A DNA stretch of 9,666 nt from Clostridia bacterium (GTDB lineage: Bacteria; Bacillota; Clostridia; Christensenellales; UBA1242): positions 1-9,666 of the forward strand of contig CAAFWB010000070.1 of NCBI GenBank assembly GCA_900766395.1, in the 5' to 3' direction. The notes beneath the pieces were generated by a model. It worked only from the letters and a program-made list of their open reading frames with translations. It did not search any database and had not been told where the DNA came from. Below are positions 1 to 5,703 of the stretch, in pieces (the first letter of the stretch is position 1; each line of letters starts with the position of its first letter). The position numbers and the translations under genes are program-made.

Positions 1-386
1 CAAGCATGGGAAAAATCAGACTCTATGACACAGATGAGTTTTCAGATAGTCAAATTTCAAACAAGCCAATTAAGAAGGGGCAATTCCTCAACATTGAAGC
101 AGAGTGCTTGGAAGGTTATGAATTTTTGGGCTGGTTCCGTGACAAAAACGACTTTGACCCAATCACAAAAAGCACAAAACTCAGCGGTTATGAAATCAAA
201 GATGACACACAAAGCCTTTATGCAAAATTTCAACAAATTGGAAACGAAGAAGAGGCAAAAAAAGGACTTGGTGGCTGGGCAATCTTTGGCATTGTTGCAG
301 GGTGCTTGGCAGTTGTTGGCATAACAGTTTTGATTATTGTGCTTGTTAAGAAAAAAGGCTCATACAAATCCAGTTGGAACTTCTAA
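1..386 (+). CDS. InlB B-repeat-like membrane-anchored surface protein, C-terminal part (5' end outside window)
   Basis: The reading frame is open to the left edge, and the first ATG (position 6) has no room for a ribosome site, so this is probably the C-terminal end of a longer protein. Counting from that ATG, residues about 24-75 resemble a Listeria-Bacteroides/InlB B-repeat (Flg_new type). The hallmarks are a KKGQ start, GYEFLGWF in the middle and a closing LYAKF. A short acidic linker (EEEAKK) leads to one hydrophobic segment at residues 91-114, then a basic tail (KKK). This suggests an extracellular repeat protein held in the membrane by its C-terminus, with no LPXTG sorting motif. It looks like a host gene outside the phage-like operon. 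The TAA stop at 384-386 is followed at once by the 261-nt structured repeat. Ligand and role are unknown. Confidence 0.75.
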   Translation, partial: SMGKIRLYDTDEFSDSQISNKPIKKGQFLNIEAECLEGYEFLGWFRDKNDFDPITKSTKLSGYEIKDDTQSLYAKFQQIGNEEEAKKGLGGWAIFGIVAGCLAVVGITVLIIVLVKKKGSYKSSWNF

Positions 387-647
387 TGTTCTTTTTCGGT
401 TGCGAAAAAGAACCAAAAAGCGTGGAGGGTTGCGATTCCCTCCACACCACCCGAAACGCCCCTTGGCGGAGCGAGGCAAGAGGTCAACTCGGACTGCGAA
501 TAAAAAGAGGTTTTGTAAATTTTGGTACAAAACCTTTTTTCTTTATATTCTTGTCCTCGTGGAAGCATAAACACAAAACGAATGTCAAGTGCAAGTGAAT
601 TTGAAAACGATGTTCTCAAACACTTGACATAGTTTTGTTGTTTATGC
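387..647 (+). repeat. 261-nt structured repeat, copy A (four hairpins)
   Basis: This copy matches 9392-9652 in the same orientation and has the same total length, with small indels that cancel. Hairpin 1 pairs 388-398 with 403-413 (11 bp). Hairpin 2 pairs GTGGAGGG (422-429) with CCCTCCAC (438-445). Hairpin 3 pairs 509-517 with 526-534 and extends into an A/T-rich lower stem and T-tract. Hairpin 4 is long: 565-591 pairs with 621-647 with small bulges, enclosing an inner stem (600-608 with 612-620, one mismatch). Identical blocks shared with copy B are 399-425, 481-509, 555-571 and 611-636. Differences inside stems 2, 3 and the inner part of 4 preserve or improve pairing. It may be a dispersed intergenic repeat family, a structured RNA or a non-autonomous mobile element. 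No protein in it is credible. Confidence 0.85.
503..540 (+). terminator. Terminator-like hairpin inside repeat copy A
   Basis: GGTTTTGTA (509-517) pairs perfectly with TACAAAACC (526-534) around an 8-nt loop. An A-rich run before it (503-508) pairs with the six T residues after it (535-540), with one G-T wobble. A U-tract behind a stable stem is the form of a Rho-independent terminator. It would end transcription of the upstream surface-protein gene. The A-run on the other side could make it work in both directions. Copy B has the equivalent hairpin. Confidence 0.6.
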
Positions 648-662
648 AGTTCGGCCAACAAG

Positions 663-693
663 AAGAGTTAAGGCAAAATATGCCATAACTCTT
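663..693. other. Isolated stem-loop downstream of repeat copy A
   Basis: AAGAGTTA (663-670) pairs with TAACTCTT (686-693). After one A-A mismatch, GGCA (672-675) pairs with TGCC (681-684) around a 5-nt loop. No strong T-run follows on either strand, so a terminator role is doubtful. It sits between the structured repeat and the regulator gene and is not part of the sequence shared with copy B. Confidence 0.5.
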
Positions 694-731
694 TAATGAA
701 AAACTTTTATAGTAATAAGTTGTGAAAGAAG

Positions 732-760
732 AAAAACACCCCATGATTTTGCTCATGGGG
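732..760 (-). terminator. Perfect 8-bp hairpin with T-run on the minus strand
   Basis: CCCCATGA (739-746) and TCATGGGG (753-760) form a perfect 8-bp stem with a 6-nt loop. Read on the minus strand, the stem is followed by TG and five T residues (736-732), the layout of a Rho-independent terminator for leftward transcription. No minus-strand gene is visible to its right, so the hairpin may instead act with the adjoining G-rich patch as a DNA or RNA structural site. Confidence 0.4.
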
Positions 761-776
761 GCGGGCGGTCGGGGGG
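757..776 (+). other. G-rich patch, possible quadruplex-forming tract
   Basis: Within 20 bases there are G runs of 5, 3, 2 and 6, separated by one or two bases, in a region otherwise dominated by A and T. The first run is also the 3' arm of the hairpin at 739-760. A two-layer quadruplex is possible, and a three-layer one would have to split the last run. No function can be assigned from sequence alone. Confidence 0.35.
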
Positions 777-811
777 TTAATAAAAACATTTTCCTTTTTA
801 ATAAAAATATA

Positions 812-865
812 GAATTTCAGTCAATTATGCTTTAACAATATCATGTTAAATTATATCTGAAATTC
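812..865. promoter_or_regulatory. Nested palindrome upstream of the regulator gene (candidate operator)
   Basis: Two perfect inverted repeats share nearly the same centre. The outer arms are GAATTTCAG (812-820) and CTGAAATTC (857-865). The inner arms are TTTAACA (831-837) and TGTTAAA (844-850). The structure ends seven bases before the Shine-Dalgarno site of the Cro/CI-type regulator that starts at 883. Such dyads are typical operators for dimeric HTH repressors, so autoregulation by that protein is a reasonable inference. A structured 5' leader is the alternative. No convincing -35/-10 pair could be placed here. Confidence 0.5.
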
Positions 866-882
866 AATTTTGGAGGGAAGCA

Positions 883-1107
883 ATGATAAAAGACAAATCA
901 GTAGCAAAGACATTTGGGAAAAGATTGAAAAAGTTGATGACAGAGCATGGCATCAAAAGTGCAGAACTTGCGAAAGTTGTTGGCGTGAGTGAAAGATTGG
1001 TTCAAAGATGGTGTGAGGGATTGTCAGAGCCGAGAATTGACAAAGTGATTTTGATTGTGGATTTGTTCGATGTTCGCGTGGATTATATGCTGGGCGTGAT
1101 TGATTGA
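883..1107 (+). CDS. Small Cro/CI-type (XRE) HTH transcriptional regulator
   Basis: This 74-residue protein is a single HTH_3-like domain. An N-terminal helix (FGKRLKKLM, about 11-19) leads to the helix-turn-helix at about 25-44, including SAELAKVVGVSERLVQRW. The C-terminal stretch has the usual P-x-I-x-K-V-x-x-I-V-D-L-F pattern and ends in VDYMLG. There is no dimerisation or peptidase domain, so it resembles Cro or SinR/ImmR-like minimal regulators rather than full CI or LexA-type repressors. GGAGG at 872-876 supports the ATG at 883. It is its own transcription unit, with a terminator-like hairpin 90 bases downstream. It precedes the particle operon in the same direction and probably controls it and itself through the nested palindrome or the AT-rich repeats. 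Those targets are inferred. Confidence 0.85.
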   Translation: MIKDKSVAKTFGKRLKKLMTEHGIKSAELAKVVGVSERLVQRWCEGLSEPRIDKVILIVDLFDVRVDYMLGVID

Positions 1108-1162
1108 AAATCTTTGATATTTGAGTGATATGAAATTTTGTTTGAATTTTTGGCACAAATTA

Positions 1163-1191
1163 TTGAAATTAATTATTTAACAAATTAATAT
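1163..1191 (+). promoter_or_regulatory. Candidate sigma-70-type promoter behind the regulator gene
   Basis: TTGAAA (1163-1168) and TAATAT (1186-1191) are separated by 17 bases, a fair match to -35 and -10 boxes. The terminator-like hairpin at 1203-1226 would lie in the first bases of its transcript, so it may be an attenuated start or a chance match in AT-rich DNA. Confidence 0.25.
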
Positions 1192-1199
1192 TGTGGTGA

Positions 1200-1240
1200 A
1201 AGCGAGGAAATCAAAGGGTTTGCTCGTTTTTATTATTTTT
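1200..1240 (+). terminator. Rho-independent terminator-like hairpin after the regulator gene
   Basis: GCGAG (1202-1206) pairs with CTCGT (1223-1227) using one wobble. After a 5-nt bulge, CAAA (1212-1215) pairs with TTTG (1219-1222) around GGG. A long T-rich tail (1227-1240 and beyond) follows. It probably ends the regulator transcript and separates it from the particle operon. The bulge makes it weaker than the terminator at 9354. Confidence 0.5.
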
Positions 1241-1265
1241 ATTTTTGTTTGTAAAAAATATTTAT

Positions 1266-1322
1266 TTAATTAATTTTTGAAATTATTTTTAATTAATTTC
1301 AATTATTTTTTAATTAATTTTT
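1266..1322 (+). repeat. Three phased AT-only repeats upstream of the particle operon
   Basis: TTAATTAATTT occurs at 1266, 1289 and 1310, that is at steps of 23 and 21 bases, about two helical turns. The spacers between them also resemble each other (AATTATTTTT at 1281-1290 and 1301-1310). The block ends next to the Shine-Dalgarno site of the first operon gene. Phased sites on one DNA face could bind a regulator cooperatively or act as an UP-element. Low-complexity drift is the dull alternative. Confidence 0.45.
1277..1306 (+). promoter_or_regulatory. Candidate promoter of the particle operon
   Basis: TTGAAA (1277-1282) lies 18 bases before AATTAT (1301-1306). Transcription would begin near 1313 and leave a leader of about 20 bases before the first start codon. 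The boxes fall inside the phased AT repeats, so a repeat-binding protein could block or assist polymerase. The match is imperfect and in low-complexity DNA. Confidence 0.3.
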
Positions 1323-1333
1323 GGGAGTTATGA

Positions 1334-1621
1334 ATGGATGAGAGCAAAAAACAGAAAAACGTTGAAAAAGCACTATACAAAAGTGCAGTGGGATATAGCC
1401 AAAACGAGGTTGTTGAGGAGTATGCACCCCAAGAAGACGGAAGCATGAGATTGTCAAAAAAGAAAGTGACAAAAAAGGTTGTTAGTCCTGACATATCTGC
1501 GGCAAAAGTGCTTTTGGAACATTACTCAAAAAACGAAGGTAAGCGGCTTGACGGAATGAGTGACGAAGAACTTGAACGCGAAAAGCAAAGATTATTAAAA
1601 ATGTTAAAAGAGAGTGGGTGA
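1334..1621 (+). CDS. Terminase small subunit-like protein lacking the N-terminal HTH half
   Basis: The 95-residue protein resembles the C-terminal half of small terminase subunits (HTH-Tnp/phBC6A51-like) from Gram-positive phages. ALYKSAVGYSQNEVVEEY (13-30) and the KKVTKKVVSPDISAAKVLLEHY region (43-64) follow the family pattern: an 'AxGY...EE' block, then 'VTKxVxPDxxAAxxxL'. The C-terminus (75-93) is a charged helix. In the family an HTH that binds the packaging site precedes this part. Here TGA at 1331-1333 closes the frame just upstream and GGGAG at 1323-1327 marks the ATG as a real start, so the HTH is absent. It is first in the operon and overlaps the next gene by one base. Its fit to the family is from memory of typical sequences. 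It may be a truncated, repurposed or remnant packaging protein. Confidence 0.55.
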   Translation: MDESKKQKNVEKALYKSAVGYSQNEVVEEYAPQEDGSMRLSKKKVTKKVVSPDISAAKVLLEHYSKNEGKRLDGMSDEELEREKQRLLKMLKESG

Positions 1622-1836
1622 TGGAGATTTCAAAACTTGAAGAAAACGCTTGTTGTGATGTTGTGGACTGCAAGAGTCATGCAAGTCACAAGATTTGTGG
1701 ATTTGGGAAGACAAAGAAAGAGTTGCATCTATGCGAAACATGTCTGAACAAACTTTATCGTGAGATTGGCAAAATTGTTGTGCCAAGAGCAGTGGAAAAC
1801 CAATTTAAGAATCCAAAAAGAATTAGGGAGGAATAA
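1621..1836 (+). CDS. Small Cys-rich, probably zinc-binding protein
   Basis: The 71-residue protein carries Cys at 11, 12, 17 and 26, then a CETC pair at 38-41 preceded by His36. The spacing (C-x4/5-C, later C-x2-C) suggests a treble-clef or zinc-ribbon fold. The C-terminal part (KIVVPRAVENQFK) is basic. ATG at 1621 overlaps the previous stop as TGATG, which implies translational coupling. A GTG at 1618 is possible but less likely. The stop overlaps the portal start as TAATG. It occupies the place between small terminase and portal where phages normally encode the large terminase, but at this size it cannot be one. A nucleic-acid-binding or packaging accessory role would fit, but I do not recognise a named family. 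Confidence 0.7.
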   Translation: MEISKLEENACCDVVDCKSHASHKICGFGKTKKELHLCETCLNKLYREIGKIVVPRAVENQFKNPKRIREE

Positions 1837-3752
1837 TGAAAAAAGAAATTGAAGACAAATTGAAAAAAAGTGAACTACATGAAGCACTTGAACAAGAAAA
1901 ACTTGTTGAAAGCGTGAAAGATGAATTCAAAAAGCGTCAAGAAGAGCGAAAACCATTTGAGGCGCAATGGCAACTCAACATGAATTTTGTTATGGGCAAT
2001 CAATATTGTGCTGTGACAAGTCGCGGAGAGGTTGAGGAATATCAAAAACAATTTTTTTGGCAAGAAAGAGAAGTGTTTAACCACCTTGCAACTCTTGTTG
2101 AAACAAGGCTTTCAAAACTTTCGTCACTTCGCCCAGTTTTGGGGGTTGTGCCTGCGTCAAATGACGAGCGAGATGTCAAGACAGCAGCGCTTTCGAAGAA
2201 AATTTTGAGATCGGTTTCAAACAAAATTAATCTTTCGGACATCATCAGCAGCGCAACAAAGTGGAGCGAGACTTGTGGGACGGCTTTTTATAAAGTTGTT
2301 TGGAATGGTGCACTTGGGCGTGTTGTGGCAAAGACCGAAAATGGTGCGCTTCGTGACGGAGATGTTGAAATTTCTGTTTGCTCGCCATTTGAAATATATC
2401 CTGATTCAATGACGAGAGCGGACATTGACGAATGTGAAAGTCTTATCCATGCAAAAGCGGTTTCAGCCAAACTTGTTAGAGAGGCTTGGGGCAAAGACGT
2501 CAAGAGCGAAACACTCAAAGTTTTTGCACTTGGTGCGTCGCAAGGCATTGGCGGACTTGGATATTCGACCGCTGCAAACAAGATTACTGATGCGGAGATT
2601 GAAGACGCGGTGCTTGTTATTGAAAGATATGAAAAACCAAGTAAAGAGCGAGAAAACGGAAGATTGACAATTATTGCGGGAGACACACTTCTTTATGACG
2701 GCGATTTGCCATATCAAAACGGAAAAGACAAAACTCGCATTTTTCCCTTTATTCGCCAAGTTTGCATTCCGCAAGCGGGCTCATTTTGGGGCGCGAGCGT
2801 TGTTGAAAGAACAATTCCAGTTCAACGTGCTTACAACGCTGTCAAAAACCGCAAGCATGAATTTTTGAACAGAATTTCAATGGGTGTTCTCAATGTTGAG
2901 GACGGGTCGGTGGACATTGACAACCTTGAAGACGAGGGATTGTCACCTGGAAAGATTTTGGTTTATCGCCAAGGCTCAAATCCGCCGTCATTCATGGCGT
3001 CACCTCATGTTCCAACAGACTTTACTTTGGAAGAGGAGAGGTTGCTTAATGAGTTTGAAAAGATATCTGGCGTTTCAGACCTTTTGCACAATTCATCAAT
3101 TTATTCTCAAAATATTTCAGGAACAGCGCTTTCTCTTCTTATGGAGCAAGACCAGTCGAGAATTTCCTGCACAACGGACAGTCTGAAACTCTCAATAATT
3201 CGCCTCGGAGAATGTATTTTGAGGCTTTATAAACAATTTGCAATCATTCCAAAACTTCTCAAAGTTGTTGGCGACAATGGCGATGTTGAAATGTTTTATT
3301 TTTCAAGTGCCGACATCACGAGTGATGAAGTCGTGCTTGAAACCGACACAGAACTTGGTCAAAGTCTTGCTCAACGCAGAAACATGATATTTGAACTTCT
3401 CAGCCGTGGCTTGCTTTCTGACCAAGACGGAAAACTTACAAACCGCATGAAATCCAAGGTTTTGGAAATGCTCGGTTTTGGGCTTTGGGAAGGCGGTCAA
3501 GACATGAACGAACTGCATATCAAAAAAGCGCAGGATGAGAACCTAAAAATTATGCGAGGCGAAAAGGTCAAAGTGCTTGAAGTTGACGACCACGACTTGC
3601 ATATCAATGAACACATTGCCTTTATGCTTGGCGGCGAATACAAAAAGCACGAAGGCGATGAGAAGATTGAGGAGAATTTCCTCAAACATATCAGAACGCA
3701 CAAACAAATGCGTCAAGTTATAAACCAAATTGAAAACACAGACAAGGAGTGA
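1836..3752 (+). CDS. Phage portal protein, P22-like
   Basis: The 638-residue protein would form the dodecameric ring at the head vertex through which DNA passes, and would seed capsid assembly. Typical features appear in order. Residues 34-57 are an R-x-x-F-E-x-x-W...FVMGNQY block. At 82-112 come NHLATLVETRLSKL, then RPVLGVVPASNDERD. At 141-157 KWSETCGTAFYKVVWN is followed by a CSPFEIYPDS motif near 182-191. The central part has IPQAGSFWG...ERTIPVQRAYN, then a long helical stretch with SGTALSLLMEQDQSR. The order and length fit P22/Firmicutes podovirus portals. GGAGG (1827-1831) precedes the ATG. The Lys/Glu-rich C-terminus (last 80 residues) has no visible barrel extension. The frame is intact, which argues against simple decay. 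The scaffold gene follows after 2 bases. Confidence 0.88.
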   Translation: MKKEIEDKLKKSELHEALEQEKLVESVKDEFKKRQEERKPFEAQWQLNMNFVMGNQYCAVTSRGEVEEYQKQFFWQEREVFNHLATLVETRLSKLSSLRPVLGVVPASNDERDVKTAALSKKILRSVSNKINLSDIISSATKWSETCGTAFYKVVWNGALGRVVAKTENGALRDGDVEISVCSPFEIYPDSMTRADIDECESLIHAKAVSAKLVREAWGKDVKSETLKVFALGASQGIGGLGYSTAANKITDAEIEDAVLVIERYEKPSKERENGRLTIIAGDTLLYDGDLPYQNGKDKTRIFPFIRQVCIPQAGSFWGASVVERTIPVQRAYNAVKNRKHEFLNRISMGVLNVEDGSVDIDNLEDEGLSPGKILVYRQGSNPPSFMASPHVPTDFTLEEERLLNEFEKISGVSDLLHNSSIYSQNISGTALSLLMEQDQSRISCTTDSLKLSIIRLGECILRLYKQFAIIPKLLKVVGDNGDVEMFYFSSADITSDEVVLETDTELGQSLAQRRNMIFELLSRGLLSDQDGKLTNRMKSKVLEMLGFGLWEGGQDMNELHIKKAQDENLKIMRGEKVKVLEVDDHDLHINEHIAFMLGGEYKKHEGDEKIEENFLKHIRTHKQMRQVINQIENTDKE

Positions 3753-3754
3753 TT

Positions 3755-4408
3755 ATGGAAGAACAAACATCATCATGGGAACAACCCCAAAATGCACCGC
3801 AAACAGGTGAGGTTGAAGACACAGAAGAAATGGCGGAAGAAAAAGCGGGCTCCCATGGAAAATTTAAGGATGCTGACACCTTGCTTTCGGCTTACAATTC
3901 GTTGCAAGCGGAATTCACAAGAAAATGCCAGCGTCTTTCTGCCCTCGAAAAACAACAAGAGGAACAAGCAAAGCTTTCTCGCGAAAGCGAAACAAAAGAA
4001 AGCACTCCTCTATACGAGCGAGAAAACTGGACCGAAATTGTTTCGGATTTTCTTGCCAAAAATGACGAGGCAAAAGCCTATTCCAAAGAGATTTGCGCGG
4101 AAATTATGAATAACCCACAAAACTACAAAAACGAAGAGAGCCTTCAACTCGCTTATGCGAAAGTGTTGAAAGTTCATATGCTTGATAAATCACAAGCACT
4201 TCACGACAATGACTTTGTTCAGAACTATATTCTTTCTTCTGACGAAATCAAAGACCGAGTTATGAAAATCTATCTCGACGAACTTTCTCAAAACGCACCG
4301 CCACAAGTGATAACTCGTGGCATGGGAGAAGTGTTTTCGAAAAAGATTAGTCGCCCCGCAACTTTGGAGGAGGCAAAAAAACTTGTTCAAAATCTTATGG
4401 AAAACTAG
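3755..4408 (+). CDS. Capsid scaffold (assembly) protein
   Basis: The protein has 217 residues from the ATG at 3755, which has AAGGAG at 3744-3749. A GTG six bases upstream overlaps the Shine-Dalgarno site and is rejected. The N-terminus is acidic and disordered. It leads to a motif known in podovirus-type scaffolds, GKFKDADTLLSAYNSLQAEF (35-54), then a coiled coil up to about residue 80. The remainder is helical and charged (DFLAKNDEAKAYSKEICAEI, then a repeated-helix region). The C-terminus ends in LEEAKKLVQNLMEN, and such helical ends often bind coat protein. Its place between portal and major capsid genes is standard for scaffolds. It has no Ser-His protease signature, so maturation cleavage by this protein is not expected. 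Identity rests on motif, composition and gene order. Confidence 0.8.
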   Translation: MEEQTSSWEQPQNAPQTGEVEDTEEMAEEKAGSHGKFKDADTLLSAYNSLQAEFTRKCQRLSALEKQQEEQAKLSRESETKESTPLYERENWTEIVSDFLAKNDEAKAYSKEICAEIMNNPQNYKNEESLQLAYAKVLKVHMLDKSQALHDNDFVQNYILSSDEIKDRVMKIYLDELSQNAPPQVITRGMGEVFSKKISRPATLEEAKKLVQNLMEN

Positions 4409-4417
4409 GAGAAAATT

Positions 4418-5656
4418 ATGGTTACACTTCAAAGTGCAGAGAATGCACTCAAAACAGTTTATCTTGGTGTTGTTGCAAACCAACTCAACATAAACGCAAA
4501 CCCACTTCTTGGGAAAATCAAACAATCCACAAGCGATGTTTGGGGCAAAGAAATCAGAAAACTTGCGCCTTTTGGCATCAATGGTGGAATTGGTGCGGGA
4601 ACTGAAACAGGAACACTTCCTGCTGCTGCTGGAAATAAATATGTTCAATTCGTTTCAGAACTCAAAAACTTGTATGGAAAAATTGAAATTTCTGACAAGG
4701 CAATTCGTGCATCACAAAACAATGCTGGTGCATTTGTCAACCTTCTTAACGATGAAATGGAGGGTTTGATCAAAGCAAGTTCTTTCAACTTTGGAAGAAT
4801 GCTCTATGGCGATGGTTCAGGACTTTTGGCAACAGTGTCAGCGTTTAGTTCATCAACAAAAGCAATCACTTGCGCAAATTCTGATGTCAAAAACCTCATT
4901 GAAGGACTTGTTGTTGATATCTATTCTGGAACAACTCTTAAAGCAAGCGGACTCAGAATTACATATGTTGACAGAGCAAACAAATGCTTCTATGTTGATA
5001 TGCCATCAAATCCATCATACACAATCGCAAAAGACGACACAATCTATGTTCAAGGTTCAAAAGATCTCGAAATCACAGGCCTTGGCAAAATCTTCTCGTC
5101 AAGCGAAACACTTTATGGCGTTTCTCGTGCTGCAAACCCATGGCTTAAACCATATTCATCAAGCGTTGACGGCGAAATCAGCGAAACAGTAATCCAAAAA
5201 GCAATCGACTTCTTGGAAGAAGCAAGCGGAAGCGAAGTTGACTTCATCACTTGCTCAACAGCTGTTCGTCAAGCTTATCAACAATATATGACCGCTTTCA
5301 AACGCAACGTTGACATCATGGAACTTGCTGGCGGCTACAAAACAATTTCTTACAACGGAATTCCAGTTGTTGCTGACAGATTTATCAAGAATGACACAAT
5401 GTATCTTCTCAACACAAAAGACTTCACATTGCATCAACTTTGCGATTGGAAATGGCTTGAAGGTGAAGACGGCAAAATAATCAAACAAAATCCAAACTAT
5501 GCAACATACACTGCAACACTCGTCAAATATGCAGACCTCATCTGCGACAGACCAAACGGCAGTGCAATGCTCACAGGAATTTCAGCAACTGTTGAAAATC
5601 CTTTTATTCCAAAAGTGACAGTCAACAACACTGTTGAATCAAATCCATCAAACTAA
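4418..5656 (+). CDS. Major capsid protein, HK97-fold type
   Basis: The 412-residue protein is the likely shell subunit. The N-terminal part (1-60) leads into a Gly/Ala-rich loop (GGIGAGTETGTLPAAAG, 56-72). Then comes a conserved-looking block, KNLYGKIEISDKAIRASQNN (83-102), AFVNLLNDEMEGLIKA (105-120) and RMLYGDGSG (127-135). This is the pattern of E-loop, spine helix and P-domain in coat proteins of Gram-positive phages. Residues about 160-225 are beta-rich and could be an inserted domain. The C-terminal third includes MELAGGYKTISYNGIPVVAD and a closing CDRPNGSAMLTGI, typical of the A-domain end. No N-terminal protease site is evident, which agrees with a separate scaffold. AGGAG (4407-4411) directs the ATG. 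A stem-loop follows the stop at once, as is common for abundantly made coat proteins. Confidence 0.87.
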   Translation: MVTLQSAENALKTVYLGVVANQLNINANPLLGKIKQSTSDVWGKEIRKLAPFGINGGIGAGTETGTLPAAAGNKYVQFVSELKNLYGKIEISDKAIRASQNNAGAFVNLLNDEMEGLIKASSFNFGRMLYGDGSGLLATVSAFSSSTKAITCANSDVKNLIEGLVVDIYSGTTLKASGLRITYVDRANKCFYVDMPSNPSYTIAKDDTIYVQGSKDLEITGLGKIFSSSETLYGVSRAANPWLKPYSSSVDGEISETVIQKAIDFLEEASGSEVDFITCSTAVRQAYQQYMTAFKRNVDIMELAGGYKTISYNGIPVVADRFIKNDTMYLLNTKDFTLHQLCDWKWLEGEDGKIIKQNPNYATYTATLVKYADLICDRPNGSAMLTGISATVENPFIPKVTVNNTVESNPSN

Positions 5657-5664
5657 TATGATTT

Positions 5665-5684
5665 GGGGGCATGAATATGCTCCC
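5665..5684 (+). other. Stem-loop immediately after the capsid gene
   Basis: GGGGGCAT (5665-5672) and ATGCTCCC (5677-5684) form an 8-bp stem with one G-U pair and a GAAT loop. No T-run follows, so it is not a full terminator. It begins nine bases after the capsid stop codon and ten before the next Shine-Dalgarno site. It may protect the 3' end of a processed capsid mRNA or lower downstream expression. Confidence 0.5.
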
Positions 5685-5703
5685 ATCATCTTTAAGGAGA
5701 ATT

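Noticed and set aside
383..661. Minus-strand ORF of 92 residues that resembles the minus-strand ORF at 9344-9628 (shared SFYSQSELT and FWFFFAT stretches)
   Set aside because: The similarity follows from the DNA repeat. The differences between copies keep stems paired, not codons, and the two reading frames differ at their ends. No ribosome site was seen. A structured repeat explains it better than a protein.
1108..1333. CRISPR array or degraded HTH part of the small terminase in the AT-rich gap
   Set aside because: The repeats are 11 bp of only A and T with similar, not unique, spacers. The region has stops in the terminase frame and no readable HTH remnant.
2288..2686. Minus-strand ORF of 132 residues inside the portal gene
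   Set aside because: It is antisense to a well-supported portal gene, has low-complexity Ser-rich content and no ribosome site.
3749..3757. GTG start for the scaffold gene at 3749
   Set aside because: The GTG overlaps the AAGGAG ribosome site. The ATG at 3755 has correct 5-base spacing.
4190..4648. Minus-strand ORF of 152 residues across the scaffold/capsid junction
   Set aside because: It lies opposite two clear coding genes. Its Cys/Phe/Asn-rich composition is typical of an antisense shadow.
5671..5703. ATG at 5671 as start of the small gene after the capsid gene
   Set aside because: It lies in the post-capsid stem-loop without a ribosome site, whereas ATG 5704 has AAGGAG at ideal distance.
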